Shown one piece after another: positions 50,776 through 60,179 of a stretch of DNA of 64,000 nucleotides. Origin of the DNA: Frondihabitans sp. PhB188 (GTDB taxonomy: Bacteria > Actinomycetota > Actinomycetes > Actinomycetales > Microbacteriaceae); the NCBI RefSeq assembly GCF_003752365.1, contig NZ_RJUO01000006.1, positions 1 through 64,000 on the forward strand, given 5' to 3'. The position numbers were made by a program, and so were the translations under genes. Within the stretch, counting starts at the first letter, position 1. Each line of letters starts with the position of its first letter. The notes beneath the pieces were generated by a model. It was not told the origin of the DNA and searched no databases. It worked only from the letters and a program-made list of their open reading frames with translations.

Positions 50776-51987
50776 TCACGCCTCGTGGTGCCGGTGACCT
50801 GGCGACTCCTTGACGGAGTGGTTCTCGCCGTCGTCGACGGGGTCAGGTGTCCCACTCATCATGCGGAGCATGGACCAGGAGCCGCTGCGGATAAAGACTG
50901 CGAGCAGGATCGCAGCAATGACAAGGAAGACGATGTTCAGCCAGGTGGTGTAGTTCCAGCTGATCGAGGCCCCAACAATCGACAGGTGCCGGTTCGTCGG
51001 GATCAGCTGAAGCGGTGTGAAGATCAACTCGACCACGTAGCCGGCGACGACCATCGCACCGTAGAAGATCCCGGTGATGCGGAGAGCCGCTTTGAGGCCG
51101 TAGTACTTCTTGTAGATGATGATGATCGGGATGATGATCAGGTCGGCGAAGATGAAGCTGACCACCCCGCCGAACGAGATCCCACCGTTCCAAAGAACCG
51201 CAGCCAAAGGCACATTGCCCACGGAGCAGACGAAGCTCACCATCGCCAGAAGCGGACCGATAATCGGGTCAACAAGAAATGCCACTGTCGGGTGCCCTTC
51301 GAAGAAGAGGGCTTGCAGCCACCCTTTGGGGACCCAGGCGTCGAAGGCGCCGGCGATGAGCAAGCCGATGACGATGTCGCGGAGGACGGAGGCCCAGTCC
51401 ATGACGAAGTACTGCGACACGCTCGTCACCCCAGGACGCGAGAACAGACGCTTCCAGAACCCCTGGTTGCCAGCGACGGACATGTCCATCGCGGCGTGAC
51501 CCTCCATTGATCCGGCGAGGCCCTTCTCGGCTTGTTCGCGGGCGGCTTCGACGATCTTGCCCCGCATCCAGAGGCGGAAGCCCAAAGCGATGAGAATGAT
51601 CATGATCGGGCCGCCGACGAATTCCGCGACGGTGAATTGCCACCCCATCACGAACGCCAGGATCAGCCCCAGCTCAACGACAAGGTTCGTCGAAGCAACC
51701 TCAAATGCCATCGCCGATGAGAAGCTGGCGCCCTTCCGGAACAGTGCTCGAGCCAGAGCGACGGCCGCGTAGGAACACGACGACGACAGCGCACCAAGCC
51801 CGGTCGCCACACCTATCGCCCGAGGCGAGTCATCGTTCATCAGCTTGGTAATCCGCTCCGTGCGGACCACGGCCTGAATAATCCCGGACAGGGTGAACCC
51901 GAGAATCAAGGGCCAGAGGATCTCCCACCCCATCGACCCTGCGGCGGCCAGTGCGTCACCGATCCCGCGCAAGACGAACACCCTCAA
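50776..51987 (-). CDS. Permease of the DUF318/ArsP-like family
   Basis: A 403-residue membrane protein with about eight to ten segments in two halves. The family signature is seen in GLGALSSSCSYAAVALARALF and, in the second half, SFVCSVGNVPLAAVLW (paired Cys-containing motifs). The C-terminus is His-rich (GHRHHEA). The frame begins at TTG 51987; GTG 51981 fits the AACGAGG site better. Relatives export organoarsenicals or other small molecules; substrate here unknown. Confidence 0.82.
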   Translation of the reverse strand: MRVFVLRGIGDALAAAGSMGWEILWPLILGFTLSGIIQAVVRTERITKLMNDDSPRAIGVATGLGALSSSCSYAAVALARALFRKGASFSSAMAFEVASTNLVVELGLILAFVMGWQFTVAEFVGGPIMIILIALGFRLWMRGKIVEAAREQAEKGLAGSMEGHAAMDMSVAGNQGFWKRLFSRPGVTSVSQYFVMDWASVLRDIVIGLLIAGAFDAWVPKGWLQALFFEGHPTVAFLVDPIIGPLLAMVSFVCSVGNVPLAAVLWNGGISFGGVVSFIFADLIIIPIIIIYKKYYGLKAALRITGIFYGAMVVAGYVVELIFTPLQLIPTNRHLSIVGASISWNYTTWLNIVFLVIAAILLAVFIRSGSWSMLRMMSGTPDPVDDGENHSVKESPGHRHHEA

Positions 51988-52392
51988 CCTCGTTCTTTCA
52001 TGGCCCGGCTTGCGGTCCTGGTCAGCGAAGTCGACAGCAGACCTGGCCTCCAGGGCACTTCGCTGTCCTGTGACGTTTTGGGCATTGGTAAAGTCTCACG
52101 CGTCACCGATAAGCGTTTCTATTATGCCTGGCGGTCTCACATAGCCCTCCATCCCGGGAACCCATTTCGGACGCAGTTACGGACGTGTCGCGTCCCTTAT
52201 TTTTCTGGCGTGTTGGGACGGCGGGGAGTGGCCGGTTGAGGGATCGGTACGGAACGGGTGCCACCTCTTATGGAAGGGGTGGCACCCGCCCGTCCGGCCA
52301 GCCGACTAAGGAAACTGGCCGCTTTGCTGCACACGCTGGGCGTGTGCCGGTCCGGGTTGGTCGCTCAAAACCGCCCGGAACGTCTATGAGGA
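51988..52392. other. Intergenic region with a strong hairpin
   Basis: No gene supported. GGGTGCCACC / GGTGGCACCC, a perfect 10-bp stem with a 12-nt loop, at 52256-52287 lies 106 nt past the enolase stop on the minus strand and is probably the terminator of the fluoride operon. The part next to the permease start would hold its promoter. Confidence 0.5.
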
Positions 52393-53727
52393 TTAGCCGA
52401 TCAGGCCGTAGGGCAGGTCGGGGTTGAGGTCGCTGATCTCGGTGAGCCGGTTGTATTTGTCGACGCGTTCTCCGCGGGCGGGGGCTCCGGATTTGATTTG
52501 ACCGGTTCCGGTGCCGACGACGAGGTCGGCGATGAACGTGTCGGTTGTCTCTCCGGACCGGTGCGACACCATGCTCTGCATACCCGCGGTGCGGGCGGCA
52601 GCGATGGCGTCGAACGTCTGGGAGACGGTGCCGATCTGGTTGGGTTTGATCAGGGCCGCGTTGGAGAGTCCCTCTTCGCCGCCGGCTTGGATGCGGGCCG
52701 GGTCGGTGACGTAGAGGTCGTCACCGACGATCTGAATGCTGTCGCCGAGGCTGGTGAACATCGCTCTCCACCCGTCGTGGTCGTCTTCGGAGAAGCCGTC
52801 CTCAATGCTCCTGATCGGATACGAGCCGACAAGGCGCTCGTAGTACGCCACCATCCCGGCCCGGTCGAGAGTGCGATCGGCGATCCGGTAGTTACCGCCA
52901 CCGGTGGCAAATTCGTTCGCGGCCGGGTCAAGGGCGATTGCGAGTGCATCGGCGCCGGGCTCGTAGCCGGCCCGCTGGATCGCGGTGACGAGGAGGTCGA
53001 GGGCTTCTTCGGGGGCTCCGATCGAGGGGGCGAAGCCGCCTTCGTCGCCGAGGCCGAGCGACCCGAACCGGTCCCGGACGAGGCCCGCGAGGGCGTGGTA
53101 GACGTCTGTTCCGATGCGGACGGCGTCGGTGATGGTGGCGGCGTTCACGGGGGCGATCATGAACTCTTGGAAGTCCAAGGCGTTCGCGGCGTGCGCGCCA
53201 CCATTGAGAACGTTGAAGTGCGGCACGGGAAGCCGCGGGGTGCTGCGTGTGGCCTCCGCGATCCACTGCCACAGCGGCAGCTGGGCTGCAGCGGCGAATG
53301 CCCGCGCCATGGCGATGGACGTCGCGACAACCGTGTTCGCTCCGAGCCGCCCATACCCAGCAGTGCCGTCGAGTTCTGCCAGGGCGCGGTCGACGTGGCT
53401 GATTGAGTCCCAGGACCGACCGGTGATCAGGGGCTGGATCTCTGTGTCGAGGAGGTTCAGGGCGTGGGTGACGTCCCGGCCGCCGTAGGGGGCGCCGCCG
53501 TCTCGGAGTTCTTGGGCTTCGTGCGCTCCGGTGGAGGCGCCCGCCGGCGCGTCGCCGGTGACCTGTGTGCCGTCGGTCAGTCCCAGGTGCACCCGGATTG
53601 TCGGGTAGCCGCGGGAGTCGAGGATGCGGCTGCCCCGCACCTCGGCGATCGAGGCCGGGTGGGAGGTCAGGGTGACGTATTCGCCTTGACGGTGGGAGTG
53701 GTGCAGGTTGCTGATGTAGTCGTTCAT
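52393..53727 (-). CDS. eno: Enolase, divergent accessory copy
   Basis: A 444-residue enolase (2-phosphoglycerate dehydration). Key parts are present: ASTG loop (PAGASTGAHEA), GLGDEGGFAP, metal ligands in ALDPAANEF, SIEDGFSEDD and VGDDLYVT, and MVSHRSGETTDTFIADL. Compared with housekeeping enolases it has PAG for PSG in the substrate loop, SIEDGF where SIEDPL is usual, and an N-terminal extension of about 20 residues. It is the last gene of the operon with two crcB genes and ppa, so it is likely a reserve enzyme for fluoride stress rather than the main glycolytic copy (inference). Confidence 0.9.
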   Translation of the reverse strand: MNDYISNLHHSHRQGEYVTLTSHPASIAEVRGSRILDSRGYPTIRVHLGLTDGTQVTGDAPAGASTGAHEAQELRDGGAPYGGRDVTHALNLLDTEIQPLITGRSWDSISHVDRALAELDGTAGYGRLGANTVVATSIAMARAFAAAAQLPLWQWIAEATRSTPRLPVPHFNVLNGGAHAANALDFQEFMIAPVNAATITDAVRIGTDVYHALAGLVRDRFGSLGLGDEGGFAPSIGAPEEALDLLVTAIQRAGYEPGADALAIALDPAANEFATGGGNYRIADRTLDRAGMVAYYERLVGSYPIRSIEDGFSEDDHDGWRAMFTSLGDSIQIVGDDLYVTDPARIQAGGEEGLSNAALIKPNQIGTVSQTFDAIAAARTAGMQSMVSHRSGETTDTFIADLVVGTGTGQIKSGAPARGERVDKYNRLTEISDLNPDLPYGLIG

Positions 53728-53791
53728 GGCCGGAATCCGTTCAAGAAGTGGTGCAAGAAGCCCCAAGAATGTGGGGCGGTGGGGGTGACGG

Positions 53792-54277
53792 TCACGGGTG
53801 CAGGGCGGCCTGCTGTTGTGCCCTGTGGGTGACTGCTTCGGCGTCGGCGCGTGAGGCCCACCCGTTGGTGGTGACGTGCTTGCCGTGTTCGATCTCTTTG
53901 TAGTGGGAGAAGAAGTGCTCGATCTCCGTCAGCGTCGCGTCGGGGACGTCGGTGATGTCACTGAGGTGGTCGAATCGGGGGTCGCCGTTCGGGACGGTGA
54001 GGATCTTGTCGTCGCCGCCGTTCTCGTCGACCATGCGGAGCATCCCGATCGGGCGGACGTCGATGACGACTCCAGGGAATGTCGGGCGCGGCAGGAGCAC
54101 GAGGGCGTCGAGGGGGTCGCCGTCTTCGCCGAGGGTGTCGTCGATCGAGCCGTAGTCCTGGGGGAACACCATGCTGGTGAATACGGCCCGGTCCAGCCGG
54201 ATGCGGCCGGTGCTGTGGTCGACTTCGTATTTGTTGCCGCTGCCGCGGGGGATCTCGATGGTGACGTCGAAGTGCAT
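53792..54277 (-). CDS. ppa: Inorganic pyrophosphatase, family I
   Basis: A 161-residue soluble PPase. [19 protein letters not shown] at the start, the metal-binding signature [11 protein letters not shown] and DDKILTVP are all intact. The ATG at 54277 gives normal length; the longer frame is antisense to crcB. Pyrophosphatase of this family is strongly inhibited by fluoride. It lies between crcB and eno on the same strand (gaps 20 and 64 bp). Confidence 0.92.
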   Translation of the reverse strand: MHFDVTIEIPRGSGNKYEVDHSTGRIRLDRAVFTSMVFPQDYGSIDDTLGEDGDPLDALVLLPRPTFPGVVIDVRPIGMLRMVDENGGDDKILTVPNGDPRFDHLSDITDVPDATLTEIEHFFSHYKEIEHGKHVTTNGWASRADAEAVTHRAQQQAALHP

Positions 54278-54297
54278 GGTCAGGGTCCTGTCGTAGA

Positions 54298-54669
54298 TCA
54301 AAGGTGGGTGCCGAGGAGGATGCCGGCGGTCGCTGCGGCGACGGAGACGACGAGCATCCCGAGACCGTTGACGGCGGCGGCGGTAATGCGGCCGCCGCGG
54401 GCGAGGCGGACCGTTTCGAAGCTGGCGGTGCTGAACGTGGTGTATCCGCCCATCACCCCGGTCCCGAGAACTGCCACGGGAAACTCCCCGAGGTGTAGGG
54501 CCGCGCCGGTGAGGAGCCCGAGGAGGAGGGAGCCGGTGATGTTGATCGTCAGGGTCCCGACCGGGAGACGGAACTGTCGGCCGGCGTTGACGCTCCCGTC
54601 CAGCAGGAATCGCAACGCAGCACCGATCCCACCCCCAGCGGCGACGGCGAGAACAGCCAGCCCGCTCAC
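54298..54669 (-). CDS. crcB2: Fluoride channel CrcB/Fluc, second subunit
   Basis: A 123-residue protein with four membrane segments. Typical elements: [32 protein letters not shown] (conserved Asn) and [12 protein letters not shown] (fluoride-track Phe/Thr/Ser). The GTG start overlaps the stop of the first crcB gene (GTGA). Paired crcB genes are expected to form a heterodimeric dual-topology channel in Gram-positive bacteria. Confidence 0.9.
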   Translation of the reverse strand: MSGLAVLAVAAGGGIGAALRFLLDGSVNAGRQFRLPVGTLTINITGSLLLGLLTGAALHLGEFPVAVLGTGVMGGYTTFSTASFETVRLARGGRITAAAVNGLGMLVVSVAAATAGILLGTHL

Positions 54670-55178
54670 GAGGTACTCCCTGGGGTGGGGCGGGGCCTGA
54701 ACCTGCCGGCGATGGTGAGGCCGACCGCGGTCGCGATCGCACCGGTAAGGACGGTCGTGAGGGCGTACCCGGCGGCGGCAAGTCCCCGGTCGGCCAGGAA
54801 CAGGCCGGCGGTCGTGGTGGCGAGGGTGCTGTAGGTGGTGAACCCGCCAAGGACACCCGTCCCGAGCAGCAGCCGCAGGATGCGGCGGCGGCCTTCGTCG
54901 GGGCCTCGGTGCGCGAGCGCTTCCAGGAGCACCCCGAGTAGGAGGGCGCCTGTGACATTGATCCAGAAGATGGGCCAGCTGACCCCGTCGTGTGCCGGGT
55001 AGGCGGAGCTGAGGAGGTCTCGGGCTGCCGTGCCGAGGGCGCCGCCGACCGCGACGACACCGAGATACCGCCAGCGCAGGTGCACGGGCCGCATGGTCTT
55101 CTGCGGGTCGCCGACGTCGATATCCGGATCGTCGGGAAGAGAGTTCTCGGGCATGGTGGTGTCCGTTCGGGTAGTCAT
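54666..55178 (-). CDS. crcB1: Fluoride channel CrcB/Fluc, first subunit
   Basis: A 170-residue protein: a 32-residue charged N-terminal extension ([19 protein letters not shown]) precedes the four-segment channel with [28 protein letters not shown] and [13 protein letters not shown]. The extension is unusual for CrcB. It overlaps gpm by 4 bp at its start and crcB2 by 4 bp at its end, so the four genes are translationally linked. Confidence 0.9.
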   Translation of the reverse strand: MTTRTDTTMPENSLPDDPDIDVGDPQKTMRPVHLRWRYLGVVAVGGALGTAARDLLSSAYPAHDGVSWPIFWINVTGALLLGVLLEALAHRGPDEGRRRILRLLLGTGVLGGFTTYSTLATTTAGLFLADRGLAAAGYALTTVLTGAIATAVGLTIAGRFRPRPTPGSTS

Positions 55179-55918
55179 GTTCCGCCTTCTGCCGCGACGA
55201 GGGCTGCGGCGTCGTCTGCTGTCGGGTCCAGATACTCGCCACCACGCGGGCGCAGCGTGTTGCCTTCACCGACCCGGTAGCGCAACGGTTGCCCGGTCGG
55301 CAGATTCAAATTTGCGACCTCTTTTTCGGTGAGGTCATCGATGCAGGCGCACAGCGCCCGGAGTGAGTTGCCGTGCGCGACGACCAGCACCGTCGCCCCG
55401 CCCAGCACGGCAGGCAGGAGGTCGGTCCCGTACAGCGGGCGAACCCGTCGGACGACGTCGGCAAGCGATTCCGTCCGTCGAACAGCTCTTCTTGGGAGCC
55501 CGCGGAGGGCCGGGGTGTGGCGAAGAGCCCACCAGTTCCGGAGTGACATTGTCGGTGGCCGCCCGGTCAAGGACCGGCGCACGCGCGTGAACTCCACCTC
55601 GCCCAGCGCTGCTCGAGCGGTTGCTTTGCTCTGCCCGGTGAGAGCCCCGTAGTTGCGTTCGTTCAACTCCCACCGCTTCGTTGCCTGCTGGGGCAATCGG
55701 AGCTCGTGGGTGACGAGGTCAGCCGTCCGGACCGCACGTTGCAGGGTCGAGGTGACGACGATCGTCGGCGTGATGCCGTTCGCGCGGAGCAGCTCCGCCG
55801 CCCGGACGGCTTGCCGCTCGCCCTCCTGGGTGAGCGGGACGTCGAGCAGGCCGGTGAAAGTGCCGTTAGCGTTCGCGGTGCTCTCCCCATGACGGAGGAG
55901 AACCAACTGACCAGTCAT
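55175..55918 (-). CDS. gpmA: 2,3-bisphosphoglycerate-dependent phosphoglycerate mutase
   Basis: A 247-residue histidine-phosphatase fold enzyme. Phospho-His motif LLRHGESTANANGTFTG at residues 7-23, ELNERNYGALTG, and the second His in VVAHGNSLRALC. These are the marks of true cofactor-dependent mutases rather than general phosphatases. The middle region (RRSLTGRPPTMSLRNWWALRH) departs from housekeeping versions. Second gene of the fluoride-type operon; acts one step before enolase. Confidence 0.88.
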   Translation of the reverse strand: MTGQLVLLRHGESTANANGTFTGLLDVPLTQEGERQAVRAAELLRANGITPTIVVTSTLQRAVRTADLVTHELRLPQQATKRWELNERNYGALTGQSKATARAALGEVEFTRVRRSLTGRPPTMSLRNWWALRHTPALRGLPRRAVRRTESLADVVRRVRPLYGTDLLPAVLGGATVLVVAHGNSLRALCACIDDLTEKEVANLNLPTGQPLRYRVGEGNTLRPRGGEYLDPTADDAAALVAAEGGT

Positions 55919-56421
55919 GAAGCATCCCAGGGCAGCGGGTCGTCGAGTCCGACCGGATTCGATGGGACCACGACGACGGGACGATGTTGTTGGTGGGCCA
56001 GCCGGGCGGCGACCGAGCCGTTGAAGAACTCCCCGATGCGTTGCCGGCCCGAATCGGTGCCGACGACGATCAAGCCTGCGTCGTGATCCTCGGCGACGGC
56101 CGCCAACGCACGGGCGGGCATCCCTGCCCGGAGAAGGAAATCGACCGGAACCCGGTTCTCGCCGGCAATGGTGCGAACAGCGTCCGTTTCGTCATCGGAC
56201 AGGCCGCGGGGTGTGCTGTCGGCCGTGTCCGGGTCCAGCGGCTCGATCATCTCCGACCCATCAGCGCGCTTACCCAAAGACAGCAGAGACGCGTCAACAG
56301 TGACGCACAGCAGGGACGCGTGAAACCGGTGCGCAAATTCGGCAGCGGTCCGGACGATGCCGGGTGCGAATCCAGGTTGCAGTCCGACGACAATCACGGC
56401 CGAATGAGCTGGTGTGGTCAT
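55915..56421 (-). CDS. Universal stress protein (UspA-like)
   Basis: A 168-residue single-domain USP from the ATG at 56421. The ATP-binding signature reads VVGTDSGRQRIGEFFNGSVAARLAHQQHRPVVVVP with G-2x-G-9x-G-S-like spacing slightly altered. First gene of the operon; its stop overlaps the gpmA start by 4 bp. UspA genes recur beside crcB in fluoride-responsive operons of other bacteria. Confidence 0.85.
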   Translation of the reverse strand: MTTPAHSAVIVVGLQPGFAPGIVRTAAEFAHRFHASLLCVTVDASLLSLGKRADGSEMIEPLDPDTADSTPRGLSDDETDAVRTIAGENRVPVDFLLRAGMPARALAAVAEDHDAGLIVVGTDSGRQRIGEFFNGSVAARLAHQQHRPVVVVPSNPVGLDDPLPWDAS

Positions 56422-56695
56422 TTCGTTCCCTACCTCAGGCGCGCGTGAGCGCGACCATATGAGATAGGGACTGTTGTCGACGACTGTCGAGGTTGGGTCC
56501 GGCAAGCCCCACTGCCGGGTCTGACGACTCCCTCAGTATGCACCCGGAAAACGCACGGCGTTCAACATCGACTGGGTTTCCTCGTGGCGGTCGCTTGCCG
56601 ACGGCGTGGGACCGCGTCGGAGTACCGTCTGACTCATTCGGGTTCGACGACATAGTTGCCCGAAGATAAGGTCGAGCAGCGAAGGGGACACCATC
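56422..56695. other. Divergent promoter region of fluoride operon and sulfite oxidase gene
   Basis: 270 bp between uspA-like (minus) and sulfite oxidase (plus) genes. I looked for the conserved blocks of the fluoride riboswitch (GATG..TTCGCC and the later GATGGC/CTAC part) in the minus-strand leader and did not recognise them. A short CCGGCAAG...CTGCCGG pairing occurs at 56499-56517. Confidence 0.4.
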
Positions 56696-57778
56696 GTGGA
56701 GTGGTCGAAGCGGTTGGATCAGATCGTGCACGAGCACGACCCTTTCAACGCCGAACCTGATCCGCGCCAGCTCGGGGTGGATCGGGTCACGGATACGACA
56801 CGGTTCTACTCCCGGAACCATGGCCCGATCCCGACCATTGATCCCGTCGGGTGGGAACTTCCCATCGACGGCCTGGTCGGGCAACCTATCGTGCTCCGCC
56901 TTTCGGACCTCCAGTCCCGCTTCGAGCACGTGACGATTGACGCGACCTTGCAGTGCGCCGGGAATCTGCGGTCGGGACTGTTCTCCGTCGCCGAAATCCC
57001 AGGCGAAGCTCCGTGGGGTGCCGGAGCGACGTCCTCCGCCGTCTGGACAGGGGTCCGCCTGGCCGACGTCCTCGCCTTCGTGGTGGTTCTCCCCGAGGCA
57101 CGCCACGTCGTCTTCGAAGCGCCGGATGTGTCGCAAATCCCGGATGAACCGCAGTCCTACGGCAGTTCGATCCCGCTGCGCAAAGCCCTTTCGGGGGAGG
57201 TGCTTTTGGCGTGGGAGATGAACAACGAACCGCTCCTTCCGATCCACGGCGCACCCGTCCGGGTTGTGGTGCCCGGGTTCATCGGGGCCCGGAGCGTCAA
57301 GTGGGTGACCCGCATTCACCTGGAGGCGGAGCCTTCGACGAACTACTTCCAAGCGACCGCCTACCGGCTCCTCCCACCGGAATTCGACCCGAAAAAGGCT
57401 GGCCCAGGCGATGGGCTCTCCCTCGCTTCCGTCGCCCTCAACTCCGCGTTCTTCCTCCCCGACACTATTGACGTGCCCGTCGGCGCGTTCCGGCTGGACG
57501 GGTATGCGTATGCGGGAGATGACCGCGCGGTCAGCCGGGTCGACGTGTCGATCGACTCGGGGGCCACCTGGACGTCGACGCAGATGGAAGAGCCGACCAA
57601 CGAGTGGACTTGGCAGTTCTGGCACGCCGACGTGTACCTGACTGCCGGCACACACGAGGCAGTGGTCCGCGCCTGGGACTCCACCGGGGCGCTCCAGCCC
57701 TCGGACCCGGAAGACGTCTGGAACCCTAAGGGGTACGTGAACAACTCCTGGAAAAGAATCATCATCACCGCCCGCTAA
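56696..57778 (+). CDS. Sulfite oxidase-family molybdoenzyme
   Basis: A 360-residue cytoplasmic protein (no Tat signal). Molybdopterin domain with the metal Cys87 in ATLQCAGNLRSG, then GARSVKWVTRIHLE, and a C-terminal dimerisation domain (VGAFRLDGYAYAGDDRAVSRVDVSIDSGATW). Start GTG 56696 with GAAGGGGACACC upstream. Bacterial relatives oxidise sulfite; lack of a signal peptide makes an intracellular role likely. The YeiH-type exporter and LysR gene 1-4 kb downstream fit a sulfite set. Confidence 0.85.
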   Translation: MEWSKRLDQIVHEHDPFNAEPDPRQLGVDRVTDTTRFYSRNHGPIPTIDPVGWELPIDGLVGQPIVLRLSDLQSRFEHVTIDATLQCAGNLRSGLFSVAEIPGEAPWGAGATSSAVWTGVRLADVLAFVVVLPEARHVVFEAPDVSQIPDEPQSYGSSIPLRKALSGEVLLAWEMNNEPLLPIHGAPVRVVVPGFIGARSVKWVTRIHLEAEPSTNYFQATAYRLLPPEFDPKKAGPGDGLSLASVALNSAFFLPDTIDVPVGAFRLDGYAYAGDDRAVSRVDVSIDSGATWTSTQMEEPTNEWTWQFWHADVYLTAGTHEAVVRAWDSTGALQPSDPEDVWNPKGYVNNSWKRIIITAR

Positions 57779-57891
57779 CCCAGACCCTGGAAGCGGCCTT
57801 GCCGAGACGCGAAGGCATCCTTGCTGAGGGTTCGTGCTCGCCTAGACGCGGCGCGCTTCTGAGGTAAAAACCACACACTGAAGATGACGTC

Positions 57892-58452
57892 ATGAAAATG
57901 CAGACACCTTCGCACTTGGTGAAGCTGAACCAGTTGGCAACGTCCTGGCGTCAGCCAGCAAATGCCCCGGATCGTTTTGTCCCCGGATTCGACCCGAACT
58001 CCGGGGGCGAAGCATCCACTGTGTTGGTGCTGATGGAATCGCCCGGACCGGCGACCATCGCACAGGGCGCCGCCGCGATCAGCAGCGAGGACAACCCTGG
58101 ACCCACAGCACGGGCCTTTCGGACTGCACGGATCGAATCGGGTCTTGCTCGCCACCAGTATCTGCGCTGGAACGTGATCCCGTGGGCTGTACCGCGGTCC
58201 CCGACCGTGACTGATCTCGAGGACGCACGAGCGGCTCTGGAGCAATTGCTCGGCGTGCTCGTGGATGTGCGGGCGATCGTGACGTTCGGCACCCCGGCTC
58301 TGACCGGGGTGATGCGGCATTTCACTCTCTCCGCTGACGTCCGTGTCGTACCGGTTCTGGCCGCCCCGCACCCGTCGCCAGCAAACGCCACGAGGTTCGA
58401 GGAAAAGCACCGCCGCGCCGTGTCAGCGCTCCGCCTCGCCGCGGCGCTGTAA
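57892..58452 (+). CDS. Uracil-DNA glycosylase superfamily protein
   Basis: A 186-residue protein. Motifs LVLMESPGPAT (active-site loop), RWNVIPWAVP and the His-containing VLAAPHPSPAN fit a UDG-fold of the family 4/5/6 kind, without the four Cys of the iron-sulfur group. It lies 113 bp after the sulfite oxidase gene on the same strand. Target base not known; a DNA-repair function is inferred from the fold. Confidence 0.75.
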   Translation: MKMQTPSHLVKLNQLATSWRQPANAPDRFVPGFDPNSGGEASTVLVLMESPGPATIAQGAAAISSEDNPGPTARAFRTARIESGLARHQYLRWNVIPWAVPRSPTVTDLEDARAALEQLLGVLVDVRAIVTFGTPALTGVMRHFTLSADVRVVPVLAAPHPSPANATRFEEKHRRAVSALRLAAAL

Positions 58453-58604
58453 ACCTGCGCGGTTTTCAGACGGTTACCGGGAAGTCCTCGACGGGGAGTC
58501 CGGCTTCTCGTTCCAGGTCGGCGTCGACCATGTCGGTGACCAGCAGCTGGAATCCGACGGTTGGTGTTCAACCGACGACTCGGCGGGCCTTGGCAGAATC
58601 GCCA

Positions 58605-58948
58605 ATGAAGAATCTCGTCATCACCGACGCTCACACCGGGTTGAAGAAAGCCATAAGCACCGTGTTCCACGGCTCGAGCTAACAGTTTCACTGGGTCCAT
58701 TTCCAGCGCAACATCCTGGGTGTGATCCCGAAGAACAACGGGGCGGTAGTCGCCTCGGTCATTCGCACGATATTCGCTCAGTCCGACCGAGAACACGTAA
58801 TCAACCAGTTCGACGAGGTCGCCGGATGCTGCATCGCTCCCACCCGAAGGTCGCTGCGATGCTCGACGACGCCCGCTCTGACATCCTCGCGTTCGCGGAT
58901 TTCCCGCAACGGCATTCGACGAAGATCGTGGTCCACGAACCCCTTAGC
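58605..58948 (+). pseudogene. IS256-family transposase remnant
   Basis: Two pieces of one transposase. MKNLVITDAHTGLKKAISTVFHGSS then a TAA, then QFHWVHFQRNILGVIPKNNG up to about 58830; after a frameshift HPKVAAMLDDARSDILAFADFPQRH. These match the middle of IS256-type DDE transposases (second Asp in ITDAH). The first Asp and final Glu regions are gone. It is distinct from the intact copy at 61410, so a different element was involved. Confidence 0.75.
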
Positions 58949-59030
58949 CCAGCGGGGTGACAACGTTTGGTTGTGACGTGACAGCAGGTTGCGTCTTCCT
59001 GAGGTGTCGGGTGTGGCCCAGCATGGGGGA

Positions 59031-60122
59031 GTGTCCACTTCTAGCGAGTCACTCGCAGCTACACCTTCCACCGCTTTGGCGGCAAAGATCCCTGGTCTTG
59101 TTCTCTCCGTCGGTATCGCCATCGTCGCGACGGTCGCAGCGCGGTTCATTCCGTTGATTGGTGCGCCGGTGACGGCGATCATCATCGGGGTGCTGATTTC
59201 GACGTTCCGTCGTCCGAGTGCCCGATTCATTCCGGGGGTGAAGACGGCGAGCAAGTTCGTGTTGCAGTTGTCGGTGGTGGTGTTGGGGTCGCAGCTGTCT
59301 TTGGCGGAGATTGCGCAGGTGGGGTTGGAGTCCCTCCCTGTCATGATCGGCACCCTCCTCGTCTGCCTGGTGGCGGCCTATCTGGTTGGTCGGGCGCTGG
59401 GGATCGTGGGGGATCTCCGAACGCTGATTGGTGTGGGGACCGGGATCTGTGGGGCGTCGGCGATCGCTGCGGTGACTCCGGTGATTGGGGCGGTGAGTAT
59501 CGATGTGGCGTACGCGATCTCGACCATTTTCCTGTTCAACGTCGCTGCAGTGCTTCTCTTTCCGGTCCTGGGGCATGTGTTGGGTCTCAGTCAGCATGCG
59601 TTTGGCCTGTTCGCGGGGACGGCGGTCAATGACATGTCGTCGGTGGTGGCGACGGCGACAACGTACGGGCCGGCGGCGACACAGTTCGCGGTGGTGGTGA
59701 AGCTGGTGCGGACGTTGATGATCATTCCGATCAGCCTTGTCCTGTCCTGGTGGGCGGGCCGGACACTTATCGCTCGCGACGCGTCGGCAGGTGCAGCGCC
59801 TGACGGAATGCCTGGTCCGCAGTCCTCGGTCGTGGTGCCGAGGCGCCGGGTGAACGTGTTCAAGTTGGTGCCGTGGTTTTTGATCGGCTTCATCGTCGTT
59901 GCTGCCGCCAACTCTGTCGGCCTCATCCCCACGGTCACACACCCGACCCTCAGCGCAGTGTCGGTGTTCCTGATCACAGTCGCGTTAGCAGCGATCGGGT
60001 TGTCGACGGATGTGGCAGGTTTCCGGAAAGCAGGCCCACGCCCTCTGATCCTTGGCGGGGTGTTGTGGGTCATCGTGTCCGCGACCAGCCTCGGGCTCCA
60101 GTTCGCCTTCGGCCTCAACTAA
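59031..60122 (+). CDS. YeiH/UPF0324-family exporter
   Basis: A 363-residue membrane protein with about ten segments. Signature GVGTGICGASAIAAVTPVIG and GLFAGTAVNDMSSVVATATTYG are typical of UPF0324 (putative sulfate/sulfite exporter). Start GTG 59031 has ATGGGGGA before it; a TTG at 58989 would add 14 unusual residues. The following LysR gene is the classic partner (yeiH-yeiE order). With the sulfite oxidase upstream it suggests sulfite or sulfonate handling. Confidence 0.85.
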   Translation: MSTSSESLAATPSTALAAKIPGLVLSVGIAIVATVAARFIPLIGAPVTAIIIGVLISTFRRPSARFIPGVKTASKFVLQLSVVVLGSQLSLAEIAQVGLESLPVMIGTLLVCLVAAYLVGRALGIVGDLRTLIGVGTGICGASAIAAVTPVIGAVSIDVAYAISTIFLFNVAAVLLFPVLGHVLGLSQHAFGLFAGTAVNDMSSVVATATTYGPAATQFAVVVKLVRTLMIIPISLVLSWWAGRTLIARDASAGAAPDGMPGPQSSVVVPRRRVNVFKLVPWFLIGFIVVAAANSVGLIPTVTHPTLSAVSVFLITVALAAIGLSTDVAGFRKAGPRPLILGGVLWVIVSATSLGLQFAFGLN

Positions 60123-60179
60123 ACGCCTGGACCTACCTGCTGCCGTTCAGCCGTTACGCTCCGAAGCATCCACAAATGG

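Noticed and set aside
56422-56695. Fluoride riboswitch
   Set aside because: Expected because of the operon, but I could not recognise the conserved blocks; not reported as a feature.
59049-59942. 297-codon minus-strand frame rich in Arg and His
   Set aside because: Antisense to the YeiH-type exporter gene, which has clear membrane segments and signature.
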